Positions 18,701 to 29,479 of a stretch of 64,000 nucleotides of DNA are shown here, one piece after another. Position 1 is the stretch's first letter, and every line of letters starts with the position of its first letter. The notes below the pieces were generated by a model. It was not told the DNA's origin and made no database searches. It saw only the letters and a list, made by a program, of their open reading frames with translations. This stretch comes from Candidula unifasciata (taxonomy: Eukaryota; Mollusca; Gastropoda; Stylommatophora; Geomitridae): NCBI GenBank assembly GCA_905116865.2, contig CAJHNH020006680.1:129789-193788 (forward strand), read 5' to 3'. A program made the position numbers and the translations under genes.

Positions 18701-21013
18701 GTAGACTACATGTTATATTACGGCTCACTTGGAGATAATAAAACAGATTAAATGTTATATTGTGGCTCATATGTGGATAATGAAGCAGACTACTTATTTT
18801 AACATTGCGGCTCACGTGGAGACAATGAAGCAGATTAAATGTTATATTGTGGCTCACATGTGGATAATGAAGTAGACTACATGTTATATTCTGGCTCAAC
18901 TTGGGATAATGAAGCAGATTAATTGTTATATTGTGGCTCACTTGGGGACAATGAAGTAGGGTAAATGTTATATTGTGGCTCACTTGTGGATAGTGGAGTA
19001 GACTACATGTTATATTGTGGCTCACTTTAGGGATAATGAAGCAGATTAAGTGTTATATTTTACTCCTCGGGTATAATGAAGTAGACGGACACCATGCTTT
19101 GAGACCTTCCACCACACCTCCCCCCCCCCCCCCCCCCCCACCCCCCCTAAACTTCCGGTATACTACTACAGAGTTTATATCAATTAATAAATTAGCACAA
19201 CACGTAAATACGTTTAACTGACAAACACAAATCCTACATGAATGTGAAAATTAGAAAGTGTTCACATTATACTCATTATTTTTTGTTATCAATCTAAAAT
19301 TACATTATTCAAATTCGTAATTGGAAAATATTTTGTTAATTAATTAAGGACACAAACGTGGAATTACTGTTATTTTATGGACGTTTTTTTTAACGCTGTT
19401 TAACAATAAGGCTATGCAATTAATGTTACATTCTAGACAATTTATTAAATAATGATAGTATTTATAAATTGTATTTAGGCCTTTTAAAAATAATTCGGTA
19501 TCTGGTTATCATTTTTTTAGGGATATTTCTGACATTTGTTGTGATAATGATGTATGGCATTAGGTTCTGATTTATCTGCAAAATAATATTTAGACTAAAT
19601 GTTATATTATGGCTTTCCGTGGGATAATGAACTAAAGTAAATATTATATTCTGGTTTATTTAAGCATATTGAAGTCATTTATTTTACGTCACCTTTTCAC
19701 TCGGTTACACTTCTGCATCACCGTTCGTTTGCAATCAAATTGTGAAATTTTTTACTTCATTTATTTAAACTGTATTGAAGCATTGAAACTTTACTGAATA
19801 CACCACAGATTTTACGAAACCTGCACCTTCAGGGTCCTAATGGAGCAAAGATCTTAAATACAAGATGAAACTTTTATAATGAAAAGGGCAATAAAGATAT
19901 TGCTTTTTTAAAACTACTATTTATTATTTAGCCGGTCTTAGAATATTGCCACCTCAAATGTTTGCCGGTCTGTGCAGCTGCACATATTCCACATCGCCTA
20001 CATATAACCTTGATGATGATGACGTAGAATATCTAGTGTATCCTAAAAAAAGAATCTAATGATCTTGATAAATTCTACATGTAAAGTAATGGTCTTTTTA
20101 ATTGTCATGATATAATAATGGCCCGTGTTGTAAATAATAACATTCACAACAAAAGACAAAAGACAAATCGAAACAACAGAAAGGAAATGTATACGGCGAA
20201 TCCTGAACGTAAATAGAAGACAGGATCATAAATTAGGATATCAGGAAAGACGTTATAACGGAATCAGTATTATACTACATCAACAGACAACAGATTGAAT
20301 TGAATAGTTTGCAAAAGTGTCATGACTACACCAGACAGTGCACCACAGAGAGGCCTCTAACTTAGACATGATGGAAGCAGAACCAGCGGTCAGCCACGCC
20401 AGCAATGGAGTTGCCCTGTCAAAAGTTATTATTATACGTTGGAAAATTTACTGACCTGTTTTATTCTTTGATGAGGACTTTGATTGAAACTTTGGACTGG
20501 TCAGTTTAGTCTGGTGAGGTTCCTAATAATAGCTTGTCTGCCTGTTTCTGCCTTTATTATACCACTTTTGTCGTGTAGGCAAGGGGGGGTCTTTGAGCCT
20601 GAGGGTTTACGGCCACATGGCTAGCTAGTGTTGTCGCCACGACTATGCAGGTGAAGATTTGTTTTTGCCCCCGACAGAAAAAATCCCTAGGTTTACCGAG
20701 GATTCGAACTCGGGTGTCCCGCTTGAGAGCCCAGCGTCCTAACCGTTCGGTTAGTCGCTCGTCAGTAATAGCTTGTGGTGTCTTATAATTTGTTTGTCGT
20801 TTAATGTTTCAGAATATGAAGGAGGTCATTTTGGAGTTTCTGGCAGAGAGAGGGGAGGGCATGAATGAGCTGGATGAGGCCGTGGCTGCCTGGGAAAAGT
20901 TTTTGAATTTCCACAATATAATTTTTCATAATAGTACCAACGAATTTGTCAGGACAAGCAGAAATTCCATTGAGGTACTAATTTGTCTTTTTTTTTTAGT
21001 ATCATTCTCATAG
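15612..21013 (+). CDS. Globin with N-terminal MGxxC motif (middle paralogue), three exons
   Basis: Exons 15612-15769, 18018-18243 and 20813-21013 join to about 194 residues. The globin fold is clear: A-helix Trp34, Phe65 at CD1, FRAHA with distal His85 (E7), GHFIFGV with proximal His117 (F8), and a G/H-helix block AAWEKFLNFHNIIF. Pro at C2 is replaced by Leu. Expected role: haem-based oxygen binding, redox or signalling. The start at 15612 is preferred over ATG 15579 because it has A at -3 and G at +4 and gives MGNLC, the start shared with the two other globins. Lys6 makes it a weaker myristoylation site than theirs. Introns are phase 2 (B12.2) and phase 0 (G7.0). The last exon may end at the stop at 21011-21013, or be spliced at GAG|GTACTA (20975), which would remove a hydrophobic tail. 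A possible AATAAA lies at 21436. Globin X-like affinity is an inference. Confidence 0.9.
15835..16087 (-). mobile_element. SINE-1, tRNA-derived, near full length
   Basis: The minus strand begins with a tRNA-like head: TGGTGTAGTGGCTAGACGC resembles a pol III A box and GGTCGTGGGTTCGGGTCC a B box. The body shared with the copies at 41195, 50376 and 62332 follows (..GACCTTG.., CCCAGCCTTG, CCTGTAAAGTAAAGGCGGCC, ..GATTGGTCCATAAAAT..). It lies in intron 1 of the middle globin about 66 bp after exon 1. Confidence 0.85.
16090..17260. other. Intron sequence with G run, (GT)n and T/A-rich tracts
   Basis: G run at about 16169-16185 and (GT)n at about 16431-16462. A block at 16198-16320 (GGCCACGTGATCAAGC.., GTCCTGAGCTCC) may be a further tRNA-like SINE head but is too diverged to call. 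The rest is AT-rich. Confidence 0.4.
17275..17480. repeat. C-rich low-complexity tracts
   Basis: Two C-rich stretches (about 17286-17350 and 17443-17475) in intron 1 of the middle globin. The glycine-rich minus-strand frames over them are artefacts. Confidence 0.85.
17640..17990 (+). pseudogene. LINE ORF2 relic in globin intron 1
   Basis: Plus strand reads KKTESAVITKM.., then VNQYNYLGIV and IRTRLPLAKK, the K-T-..-YLG..D..I..RI..AK region after LINE reverse transcriptases. The segment then decays. It ends just before exon 2 of the middle globin, in the same orientation as the gene. Confidence 0.65.
18018..18243 (+). CDS. Middle globin, exon 2 (haem-pocket exon)
   Basis: 226 bp between the acceptor CTCACTAG (to 18017) and the donor GTAAGA (18244). 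It carries helices C-F with CD1 Phe, E7 His and F8 His. A 42-bp minisatellite begins about 60 bp downstream of the donor. Confidence 0.92.
18300..19085. repeat. Minisatellite, 42-bp unit, about 18 copies
   Basis: Units of GGATAATGAAGTAGACTACA followed by TGTTATATTGTGGCTCACTT recur every 42 bp (for example at 18361, 18403 and 18445) from about 18310 to 19085. Because 42 is a multiple of three, both strands show 14-residue peptide repeats that mimic proteins. It lies in intron 2 of the middle globin. Confidence 0.95.
19100..20155. other. Intron 2 sequence, no feature beyond a C run
   Basis: C run at about 19119-19147. Otherwise AT-rich. One or two diverged units of the 42-bp repeat (TTATATTATGGCTTTCCGTG, about 19600) lie downstream of the main array. 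Confidence 0.5.
20160..20420 (+). pseudogene. LINE ORF2 relic in globin intron 2
   Basis: Plus strand, with frame shifts, gives RKCIRRILNVNRRQDHK and a MMEAEPAVSHAS-like end, the same order as the relic at 11590-12165 on the other strand. Decayed, 5' truncated. Confidence 0.55.
20538..20765 (-). mobile_element. SINE-2, tRNA-derived, with 11-bp target-site duplication
   Basis: The minus strand starts with a tRNA-like head: GCGACTAACCGAACGGTTAG gives A-box-like sequence and GAGTTCGAATCCTCGG an intact B box. The flanking duplication TAATAGCTTGT is perfect (20527-20537 and 20766-20776). It is a different family from SINE-1. It lies in intron 2 of the middle globin, 36 bp from the exon 3 acceptor counting the duplication. 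Confidence 0.88.
20813..21013 (+). CDS. Middle globin, exon 3
   Basis: The acceptor TTAATGTTTCAG ends at 20812. Helices G and H follow (NMKEVILEFLAER.., AAWEKFLNFHNIIF). After the H helix come STNEFVRTSRNSIE and a hydrophobic VLICLFFLVSFS to the stop. An alternative donor at 20975 is possible. A SINE with its duplication ends 36 bp before the acceptor. Confidence 0.85.
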   Translation, partial: NMKEVILEFLAERGEGMNELDEAVAAWEKFLNFHNIIFHNSTNEFVRTSRNSIEVLICLFFLVSFS

Positions 21014-21108
21014 TTACGATATAGTCAAAAGTAAAGGACTCTTTTTCCACACATTCAAGCGAAGTAATCAGTCCCACAGGGAAGTGCTCCAGCCAAAACA
21101 AAACCAAT

Positions 21109-21446
21109 GGTGCTTTTTTAATATCCTACCCCCCCCCTCCCCCCCCCCCCCCTTCCAGATGAAGTCACAAGACAGTCCAACATTTAAGAGCGTGGTGAGA
21201 CTGGGTTTCCCGGCTTTCTGGTGCTTTTAACGAACCCAAAACATATAGAATTGGTCCTTACCCCAACCCACCTGCATACCACCAGAGAGTGCAGCCTAGG
21301 TCCCCGAATGCATGCATCCTAGGTCCCACCACTGCATGCAGTGGTGGGGCTAGGATGCACGCAGCCTATCTACATACCCTTAAATGTTAGACTGTCCTGT
21401 AACCTCTGGATTTCCCCTATTTGGGGTAGGATATTAATAAAGCACC
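21109..21446. mobile_element. Inverted-repeat (foldback/MITE) element with central palindrome
   Basis: Ends GGTGCTTTTTTAATATCCTA (left) and its inverse TAGGATATTAATAAAGCACC (right) are near-perfect. Inner parts (ACAGTCCAACATTTAAG and its inverse) also pair. The centre (about 21309-21361) is an almost perfect palindrome around CCACCACTGCATGCAGTGG. A C run interrupts the left arm. No coding capacity. A related arm lies at about 641-690. Confidence 0.75.
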
Positions 21447-21601
21447 AAACCGACTTACAAGGTAGAAATCGTGGATGGGTCGTGCGAAGGATGCCATACA
21501 GCAGATTTGTCGCTAAATGAATGGGTGCATTTGCCAACTGCTTAAAACAACAATGACAAAAACGACAATGACTCTATTTTCTTCTATCTGGCTCTCGCCA
21601 T

Positions 21602-22266
21602 TGCACGATTCCTATTTCACACACCGACATCAAACGACGAGCAGAAAATGGACGACTGGAAAACAACACGACACTGTTTCTGCACTTTATTCTTCCAATC
21701 GCGGCTTCCTCAGCCGGCACATGAAATAGACTACTGTCCAAGGATACATTGTAACTCAAAATACATCACTTTACCTTTTAGCCGAAATCACAATCGTCCT
21801 ACCACAAGCATAATTAACGAAAACACAACAGCTGTCTCGACGGAAAGCTATCACGTCCGGCAGACATCTTGTCTGCTCGCTCCGTTTGCCAAGTTGAACG
21901 TAGGAACAACACTCACTCTCAAAACACATGTTGGATCCACACACCTTCCGCCGTTGTCTATGCACTCCGTTCCTGGGCCCAAACAAGACTGACCACCAGC
22001 CCTTTCTAAGGTATTATATAACCTTCTAATGCCCCTCTTCGTACTCCCGAATTCTCCGTGTTCCCTGGTTTACACGCATTCTATTCGACCAGCACTTTCT
22101 ATGTGATCCCCGTGAATTTCACCTGGGCAGCAATTCTTTGTGATTGTCATGATAGTTCGTCTGGTCAGTATTTCTCGTGTTACACTTAAAATATTCCACT
22201 TTCATTATTTACTGACGTCATTCCGTCTAGGCATAATTTATCTAGGAGAAAATGAGGCTTACTACA
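21602..22266 (-). repeat. 3' LTR of the minus-strand retrotransposon
   Basis: 665 bp, closely similar to 28811-29473 along its whole length with scattered substitutions and small indels. Contains a conserved AGGCATAATTTATCTAGGAG block near the TG end. Confidence 0.88.
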
Positions 22267-22279
22267 CTCTCCCCCACCC
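22267..22279 (-). other. Polypurine tract
   Basis: The minus strand reads GGGTGGGGGAGAG directly before TGTAGTGAGCC, the expected position and composition for the plus-strand priming tract of an LTR retrotransposon. Confidence 0.8.
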
Positions 22280-22289
22280 GAAAAAATGT

Positions 22290-24170
22290 TTTACATTTTC
22301 AATCAAAATAGGTGTGATCATTATATTTATGTGTTCTTTAAATATGATAATGTTAGACCTTTGTAGTGAATCACTTTCGACAAATTCATTTCTAACCAAG
22401 TTCCCTTTTTTCCATTGGGTTTACAAATCAAACAATTCAAAATGTTATATGTTAGGTCTTTCAATTATTGTGAATAGCTTAATGGGATCCACACTTCAGG
22501 CACTCCCCGTTTAGTGCGGAAGACCAATAATCTGGCTCCATAGGTATCCCCACCCAGTTCTAAAGTCGGTATACAACCGAACTTCTCTCCAGGCACCCCC
22601 CGTTGGTGCGGAAGTCCAAAATCTTGGCTCTAAAACTAAAGTGTGACCCCATGAAGTCCCACCCTCGCTATTCGCATTCATAAAAGCCCCCAACAATGAC
22701 AAAATCAGCAATGTATGGTCATGTTCCCAAATATGTAAGGTACAAGATTTAGTTAATTACCTTGTCTTCAGAAACTACATGTCTCAACATACATATTCAA
22801 ATTCAATGTTACATAAATTAAATTTAGTACACCAATAAATGTTCAAATATTTTCTGGTGAGGTGTATTTTCAACCCGAATATTGTCTCCGTTTAATTTTA
22901 ATCGCTGACTCTAATTTAACTGATTAAACCCACACACAAAAATTTATAAGCTGTAAATTCACCAAGCACATTCATTCCATAACACATTAATATAATATGT
23001 CGACAACCTTGCATAAAATAAAAATATCAATTTACACATAAGTTGTATCAGTAGTTGTAAAATATTCTATAAATGTGACATGATATATGGTAAGCAACTG
23101 TTCTTTTTATGTGTTCAATGTTAAATTTGAACTGTGATATTCACAATGACCATATATATACCATTGGATTACTATTAGCATTAATTGTTAATTTTGTTAA
23201 TCCCAAGTTATCTGTCAGAATGGTGAATTCTTTTCCCAAAAAACTTCTGAAATTTTTCAAAGTAATAACTAGTGCTAATGCTTCTCGTTCAAATGAGTTG
23301 TATGTTTGTTGCGTTTTGTTAAGTTTTTTTTTTCTTTACATATATTACGTGGCTTTGTATCAACAAGTACATCTGCATTTTATAACAAAATATCTATCTA
23401 ACAAATTCACTTAAAAAATTCAAAACAAAATTCAATTTTGATTTCATACACCTAATATTGTCTTGTAATTTTACATGAATCTAACCATTTTATATTATGT
23501 TCGTGGGATTTTGAATTTGATTGTGGCAATAAACATTTGTAACCACCGAATGTGGAAAGTGTTTAGCATACATCATTTGTAAAAGTATTAGTTTCAGCAA
23601 CAACAGTGTCAGTAGTGTAGCACTTCTAAGAATTTGACAAGTTTTTGTAGTAACAAACAGTTGGGAGTTGTAGCAGTATTTGTAAATAGTCACAAAGAGT
23701 TGTAGGATCTGGATACTTAGGATAGCATAGAATGATTCTAGATTGAATGTTTGGCATGTTATCAAAAGAATTTGCCACATGGTAAGTAAGATGTATTGTA
23801 TCAGCCAAATGCACTCATGTATACAGTATGATAATTTTTTTCTGATGTTTCTCGCCTTTGTTGTGGTCCACTTTTAATAAAATACAATTTTCTTTAAGTT
23901 TTCCATTATCTGCAACTGTTATTGTTAATCTGTTATTTCTTCTATCACTCTTCATCAACATCTCACTTTTATTCAGTATGGATGGTGTGCTTTTATCACA
24001 CAATGCATTGTCATTCATATCTTTTGCATTCAGAACTTCTTTCATATCTTTATCCTTACACTCTGTGTTCTTATTCTCTTCATGCTCATTCTTTTCTGTA
24101 CTGACACTATCACTCACTCTTGCATGACTGATTGACTGCTTCCTGTTTTTGGAAGAATCAATTTCGTTCT
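22290..24170 (-). other. AT-rich internal region of the LTR element, no pol
   Basis: Where pol should follow gag-protease there are only short frames without RT, RNase H or integrase motifs. A frame at 24117-23815 is rich in Lys, Glu and Asn and may continue the region after the protease, but it has no recognisable domain. Confidence 0.55.
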
Positions 24171-24171
24171 C

Positions 24172-25642
24172 TTATATTCTTGAATTCACACTATGGCAAA
24201 GATCGTGATGACTGGTAATCATGTTCTCACTTACTGCTGCATTCACACTATGGCAAAACTCTTGATCACTGGTAATTGTCTTCTCATTTTCTTTCAATTC
24301 TTTTATGTTTTCTCTTTCCCACTGAAAAATGTCTTGCTCAGACATTTCTTTCAGACCTTTTTCATTCCCCAAAATTAATCCTGCACATGGTGATGGCAAC
24401 ACTGCAACTCTTATTCTTCTTTATAAAAATGGAGTGTTAACATTGACAAAGGCTACTTTATATTTCTCAATGGTGCCTACAAATGTTTGGCAACTAATAT
24501 ATTTGTTAATAATATCTTTCGGTTTGATAAGATCTTTGTGAATACCTGAAATGTTAGAGCCAGAATCTCTTAAAACAGAAATTGTCTTGTTGTTAACAAT
24601 ACCATGATACACCTTAAGTGTTCTCTGAGAGATGATAACAGAATTTGCTTCATGTACCAATATTTTATGTCCACAGGGTAGATTATCTTTCTCATGAAAT
24701 AAGTGGCAAGTTTGACATGTTTCACAACTTTCAAATTTTACTGCGTTGGTATCAAATGGTTCACTGTCTAAATCAGAATCGGACATTTCCTGTCCTATGT
24801 TGGCTTCTTTAAACTTTTTCCTTAATAAACAATCCCGTTTAAAATGATTATAATAGCCACAGTTAAAACATTTAATATCATCTTTATATAGTTTTAACTT
24901 CTGTGTTCTTCTATCAACTAGTTTTTCTATATAGTTCTCTTAGGCTAGATTTATGTCACACATTTTGTCTTTTGGATGAGATTTTTGACAATAATTGCAG
25001 TACACATGTTGCCACTTTTTGTTGAACGTGGTTTTGTTTCTGTATGGCGTTGCACCTTGGTTGTATCTGCCTCTGTCGTAACTGGCACTAGCTCCAGTTT
25101 CAATGTCTGGTACAGGGCTGGAAATGAAGATTTCACGATGGGCTGAAAAATAATTTTCACCTAAGTTTTATAATTCCTTCATTGAGGTTGATTTGTTTTC
25201 TCTTAAGAATGTTGACATTGGTTTAAGCAAAGATTCTAACATTTTATTCCTTATTTTACCAACAATTTATAGTTATCCTTAACATTGGCCTAATCAATCC
25301 ATTTGTCAAAAATATTCTGAACTTCCGAAAGATAATCCGTGAACGTCTGATCAGACTTTGGCTTTAGATCAAGAAATTTTTTCCTATACCCTGCTTCATA
25401 GTGTCGCATGATGCGATCTTTAATATAGTCATAGTCTAAGATGTTCAGGGACTGTTTCTAAGATCTTTAATGGTTTAAATGTTAAGTGTTTTTGAAATAT
25501 AATGGCCCACTGGTCTTTTTGGAACTTCATGAAAGCGCATTTGCAAAAGGAAACTAGATATATAACTTCCAATGTTATCTTTCTTCGAGAAATTTATGAC
25601 TATACCTGCACACTTTTTGAATTTATTTTCTTTTTCTCTTAA

Positions 25643-25682
<40 letters not shown>

Positions 25683-26045
25683 GAATAGCAGCTTCTCTTC
25701 TGGAATCATTTTCCATCTCTTTAGCTCTTTTTTGTGCCTCTACCTTTTTTTTTCAGTTTGAATTGAAGCAGCTAGCTTTTCACGTTCCAATTGTGCATTC
25801 GTTTCTATTTCCATCTCTTTCAAAAGTTTCTCTTGTTTCAGTTGTTTATTTTTCATATCCATTTCTTGTCTTTTCATCTCCATCTCGTGGGCTCGGAGTA
25901 AATGCCTTTCTTCTCTAGCGTCGTCTTGCATTTTTTTTTCTTTCTCATCCCATTCTTTTTTCTATTGATCACAAAATTTTCTAACTTCTTTCCCTTCTGA
26001 ATTCAATTCTTTGCCTAGTTTGATCAGCTCTGCCAAGTTAGACAT
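24172..26045 (-). pseudogene. gag-protease relic of the LTR element
   Basis: Read downward from ATG 26045, the frame opens with MSNLAELIKLGKEL. It passes an in-frame stop into a Lys/Glu/Met-rich coiled coil (about 25931-25740), then is broken by a long T run (about 25648-25681) and further stops. A first Cys/His block (CNYCQKSHPKDKMC, near 25000-24960) and a classic zinc knuckle (CFNCGYYNHFKRDC, near 24870-24830) follow. An aspartic protease comes next: LRDSGSN active site near 24590-24560, and after one in-frame stop near 24420 the LILGN motif near 24380. Order and motifs fit gypsy-type gag-pro. With these breaks it cannot make an intact polyprotein. Confidence 0.82.
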
Positions 26046-26049
26046 TCTG

Positions 26050-28810
26050 ATGTCTTTACAATGTAAACAACAGTGAAATTACAATTCCTTACTTTCAAAT
26101 TACACACCCTCAAAAAGCAATATAAGTTCAATATAATGAACTAGTAACTTGAATCAATAACTAAAATGTCTCTTGGGTATCAACAGTATACCTTAAAATA
26201 TAGTGGATGTAACTTTTGTTTAACCACAAAACTATAACTAAATGATTCTATATATATACAAATGGAGTCTAAGAAGAAGACTATATGTGTTAAACAGTAT
26301 AAGTTTGGCCTATGGAAGAGTAAATCAGTTAAGCACACTTGAGAATTTAGATATGTGAGCCAGAAAAGAGATATATTATTTGATAAAGATTATTGATCAA
26401 GTTGTAATAGACTGTTGTAGCAACTAGAATAGATGCAGTGGATTATCAATGCATTTTATAATATAATTGATGAAATATTATATAAATGTTAATGATTAAA
26501 TATTTCAAAATATGCAACATGCGTAGCACAGTAGTTGGTTATGAAGTTTAGAATTTGACGACTACGCCTTGCAAAACATTTTTGATTAAAAAAATTGTCT
26601 TTATTATTAATGACTGCGTATAATTAATGACTTGAGTATAATTAAATAGTTTTTTAAATAAAATAAATTATTTTAAATTATGTCAATTGTTTGAAAAAAT
26701 ACTTGATTCACTTTGCCTCGTCGGCTATGGCAGAATAATCACCAATAAGTAACAACTTCAAATAATTAAATAATTTCACTTAATAGGTAGTACTGACAGG
26801 TAATAAATAAAATTATTCAATGTGATGCTTATAGGATGGTACTGTTTTAAATTAAGTTAACAGTATGTGTAGTATCGATGTTTCTTGGATACTGTCCGTT
26901 TGTTTACAACATTCACTTTCAATGAAAAAAAAAATCAGTTACAATGTATATGATGTCAAACTGCAACACGCGAGTTCACTGGATGGTGAAAAAAATAATT
27001 CCTATACACCAATAAATGTAGTCAATACTAGCAGTCAACAAAAACAATATTCAATATAAACTAAATAAAGATATAGTGTTCAATCAATGAATGTACTAAC
27101 AACTAATAACACAATGACCTTTCACCAAATTAATTATTAAATCACCAATGATTAAATTATTATTGTCCTAGTATTGAAAAAGCAAAATTCCTATTAACCA
27201 CGGCTGTACCTTTGTTATAGTGACTACAACTGATGATGTTGAATTGTGGATAAGATAAATCAAATGTGACAAAATATGAAATTTAATTTTAGATTAAATT
27301 CTTTTACACTTTATAATGATGTTTATGTGATATTATGTTTAAGTAAATAATTAATAATTGTTATTTTGTTCGTGGATACAGAGGGAACTTACTATTAATT
27401 ATTTCGGACACTAGATAGTAGTTCAAGTAATATTTTGGTATGATTAATTATGGCACTCGATGATGATGATATTTAAATTTTGTGTCCTATGATAATACCC
27501 ACTATTCTTGGAGTACTATAATAAAAAAAGAACAAACTATTTTTAATTTAATTTGTAATTATTCATGTAAAAAAATTATGTAAATAATAGTAAAATATTG
27601 CACAATAATAATAAATGCACTAATGTAATAATATTTTAAGTAAATAAATTAACTGTCAATGGCTGCGGTAATGAAAAAATATATAAAACAAATAGTAATA
27701 TATTGATAATAATAATGAATGAATATGTATAAGCTTATGTATAAGATGACTTGCCTTCTTGACGGTTGTTCAGATGAAACTTGTCAGTGTAAACTTCTAC
27801 TGCTACTTTTAAAAGATTATATGAGAAATAATGTTTGCTGGACTTAATTTTGACCGCACATTTTAACTGTACACAGTAGAAATTATTGCATCAAATGAAT
27901 ACTGAACACGGAGATGTTCAGTGAAATACTTATTGCACAAACTGGATATTGTTCCTAGTAATGTTCAGTCTAGTAATGATTGCACAAACTGGATATTGTT
28001 CCTAGTAATGTTCAGTCTAATAATGATTGCACAAACTGGATACTGTTCATGGCACTGTTCAATGTATGTGCTTTTAGTTTCTGTTGTGCACTATGATAAT
28101 AGTATACTATGGCTAGTTCAATGCTAAACTGTATACACTTAAATGATTTTTTTTAACATTTGAATTAACACAGTCTTTTTAAATTGTTCTCCTGTTGACC
28201 GATTGTGTTTAGGTCGTTGGAATGCTTTATTATTATCGCATTCTTGTGTGTCGGAACGATTATTATACGATGATCTTGAGGTATCTATGAGTGTTGCTCT
28301 TGAGATATCAATGGGTGTTGATCTTGAAATATCAATGAGTGTTGAGGTATCGTAGGCTTCTCATACTGTAGTTGTCTACAGAATGTTTTGCCACGTTTGT
28401 TACTGCTCAGCTGTGACACACATACCCAGTGCCAGAGCTTGCTCTCCTTTATCTAGATTTCAGTTCAACACACTACCCTGTGTTGTAACTGTCTTTATAT
28501 TTTTTGAAAGCAGATCCGACTGGAAGGATCTGGTGTCGACACTTGTGTTGCTTGGTGCAGATAACCCACTGCACTTCACCATACTGTAGTCGGCAACAAA
28601 TTTCGAATAATCAACAGGGTTTCAGAACTGTTTTAGAGGGACAGCCTTAGTCTCACGTTATCCATGGGTAGACTTACAATTAATATTCCTCTGCTACCAA
28701 AGATTACGGCTCCTGCCACTGTCAATATTTCTGTTGCTTTCTGTTTTTAAGTTGCCGAAAACTTGAATCGTGGACTTTTCTATATCAGCATTCGTAGCTT
28801 GGAATTTGTT
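26050..28810. other. Long AT-rich leader of the LTR element
   Basis: About 2.7 kb of very AT-rich sequence with no coding motif lies between the 5' LTR and gag. It includes a three-copy 47-bp repeat (27930-28060) and a short repeat near 28255-28345 (TTGAGATATCAATG.. type). Such long leaders are known in non-autonomous LTR elements. Confidence 0.5.
27930..28060. repeat. 47-bp tandem repeat, about 3 copies
   Basis: TGCACAAACTGGATATTGTT followed by CCTAGTAATGTTCAGTCTA repeats at about 27935, 27982 and 28029. Confidence 0.85.
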
Positions 28811-29473
28811 TGAACGATTCATATTGCACACACCAAAATCAAACGACGAACAGAAAATGGACGACTGGAAAACAACACGAGACTGTTTCTGCATTTTATT
28901 CTTCCACTCGCGGCTTCCTCAGCCGGCACATGAAATAGACTACTGTCCAAGCATACATTGTAACTCAAAATACATCACTTTTACTTTTAGCCGAAATTAC
29001 AATCGTCCTACCACAAGCATAATGAACGAAAACACAACAGCTGTCCTGGCGGAAAACTATCACGGCCGGCAGACATCTTGTCTGCTCGCTCCGTTTGCCA
29101 AGTTGAACGTAGGAACGACACTCACTCGCAAACACATGTTGGATCCACACACCTTCCACCGTTGTCCATGCACTCCGTTCCTGGGACCAAACAAGACTGA
29201 CCACCAGCCCTTTCTAAAGCATTATATAACGTTCTAATGCCCCGATCGTACTCCTGAATTCTCCGTGTTCCCTGATTTACACGCATTCTATTTGGCCAGC
29301 ACTTTCTATGTGATCCCCGTGAATTTCACCTGGGCATCAATTCTTTGTGATTTTCATGATAGTTCGTCTGTTCAGCATTTCTCGTGTTACACTTTAAATA
29401 TTCCACTTTCATTAATTACTGACGTCATTCCGTCTAGGCATAATTTATCTAGGAGAAAATGAGGCTCACTACA
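28811..29473 (-). repeat. 5' LTR of the minus-strand retrotransposon
   Basis: 663 bp partner of 21602-22266. On the minus strand it begins TGTAGTGAGCC at 29473 and ends GAATCGTTCA at 28811. Confidence 0.86.
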
Positions 29474-29479
29474 AACAGC

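Larger units (their letters stand above)
21602..29473 (-). mobile_element. LTR retrotransposon, non-autonomous, gypsy-like
   Basis: Two direct copies of about 0.66 kb (21602-22266 and 28811-29473) bound 6.5 kb of AT-rich sequence. On the minus strand each starts TGTAGTGAGCC and ends GAATCGTGCA or GAATCGTTCA, the TG..CA ends of LTRs. Next to the downstream LTR is a purine tract (22267-22279), and between the LTRs lies a decayed gag-protease frame. No reverse transcriptase, RNase H or integrase motif is visible, and a long AT-rich leader (26050-28810) precedes gag. The flanks do not show a 4-6 bp duplication (GCCAT versus AACAG), and I cannot read a clear primer-binding site, so recombination or end error is possible. 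Confidence 0.82.

Noticed and set aside
18263..19025. Repeat proteins of 14-residue units on either strand
   Set aside because: Explained by the 42-bp minisatellite in a globin intron.
20690..20765. tRNA gene on the minus strand
   Set aside because: A and B boxes belong to a SINE head bounded by an 11-bp duplication; no full cloverleaf is evident. The same applies to the heads at 16020-16087 and 32398-32465.
24421..24786. Host gene with DSGSN motif
   Set aside because: It is the aspartic protease part of the LTR element, next to its zinc knuckle and between the two LTRs.
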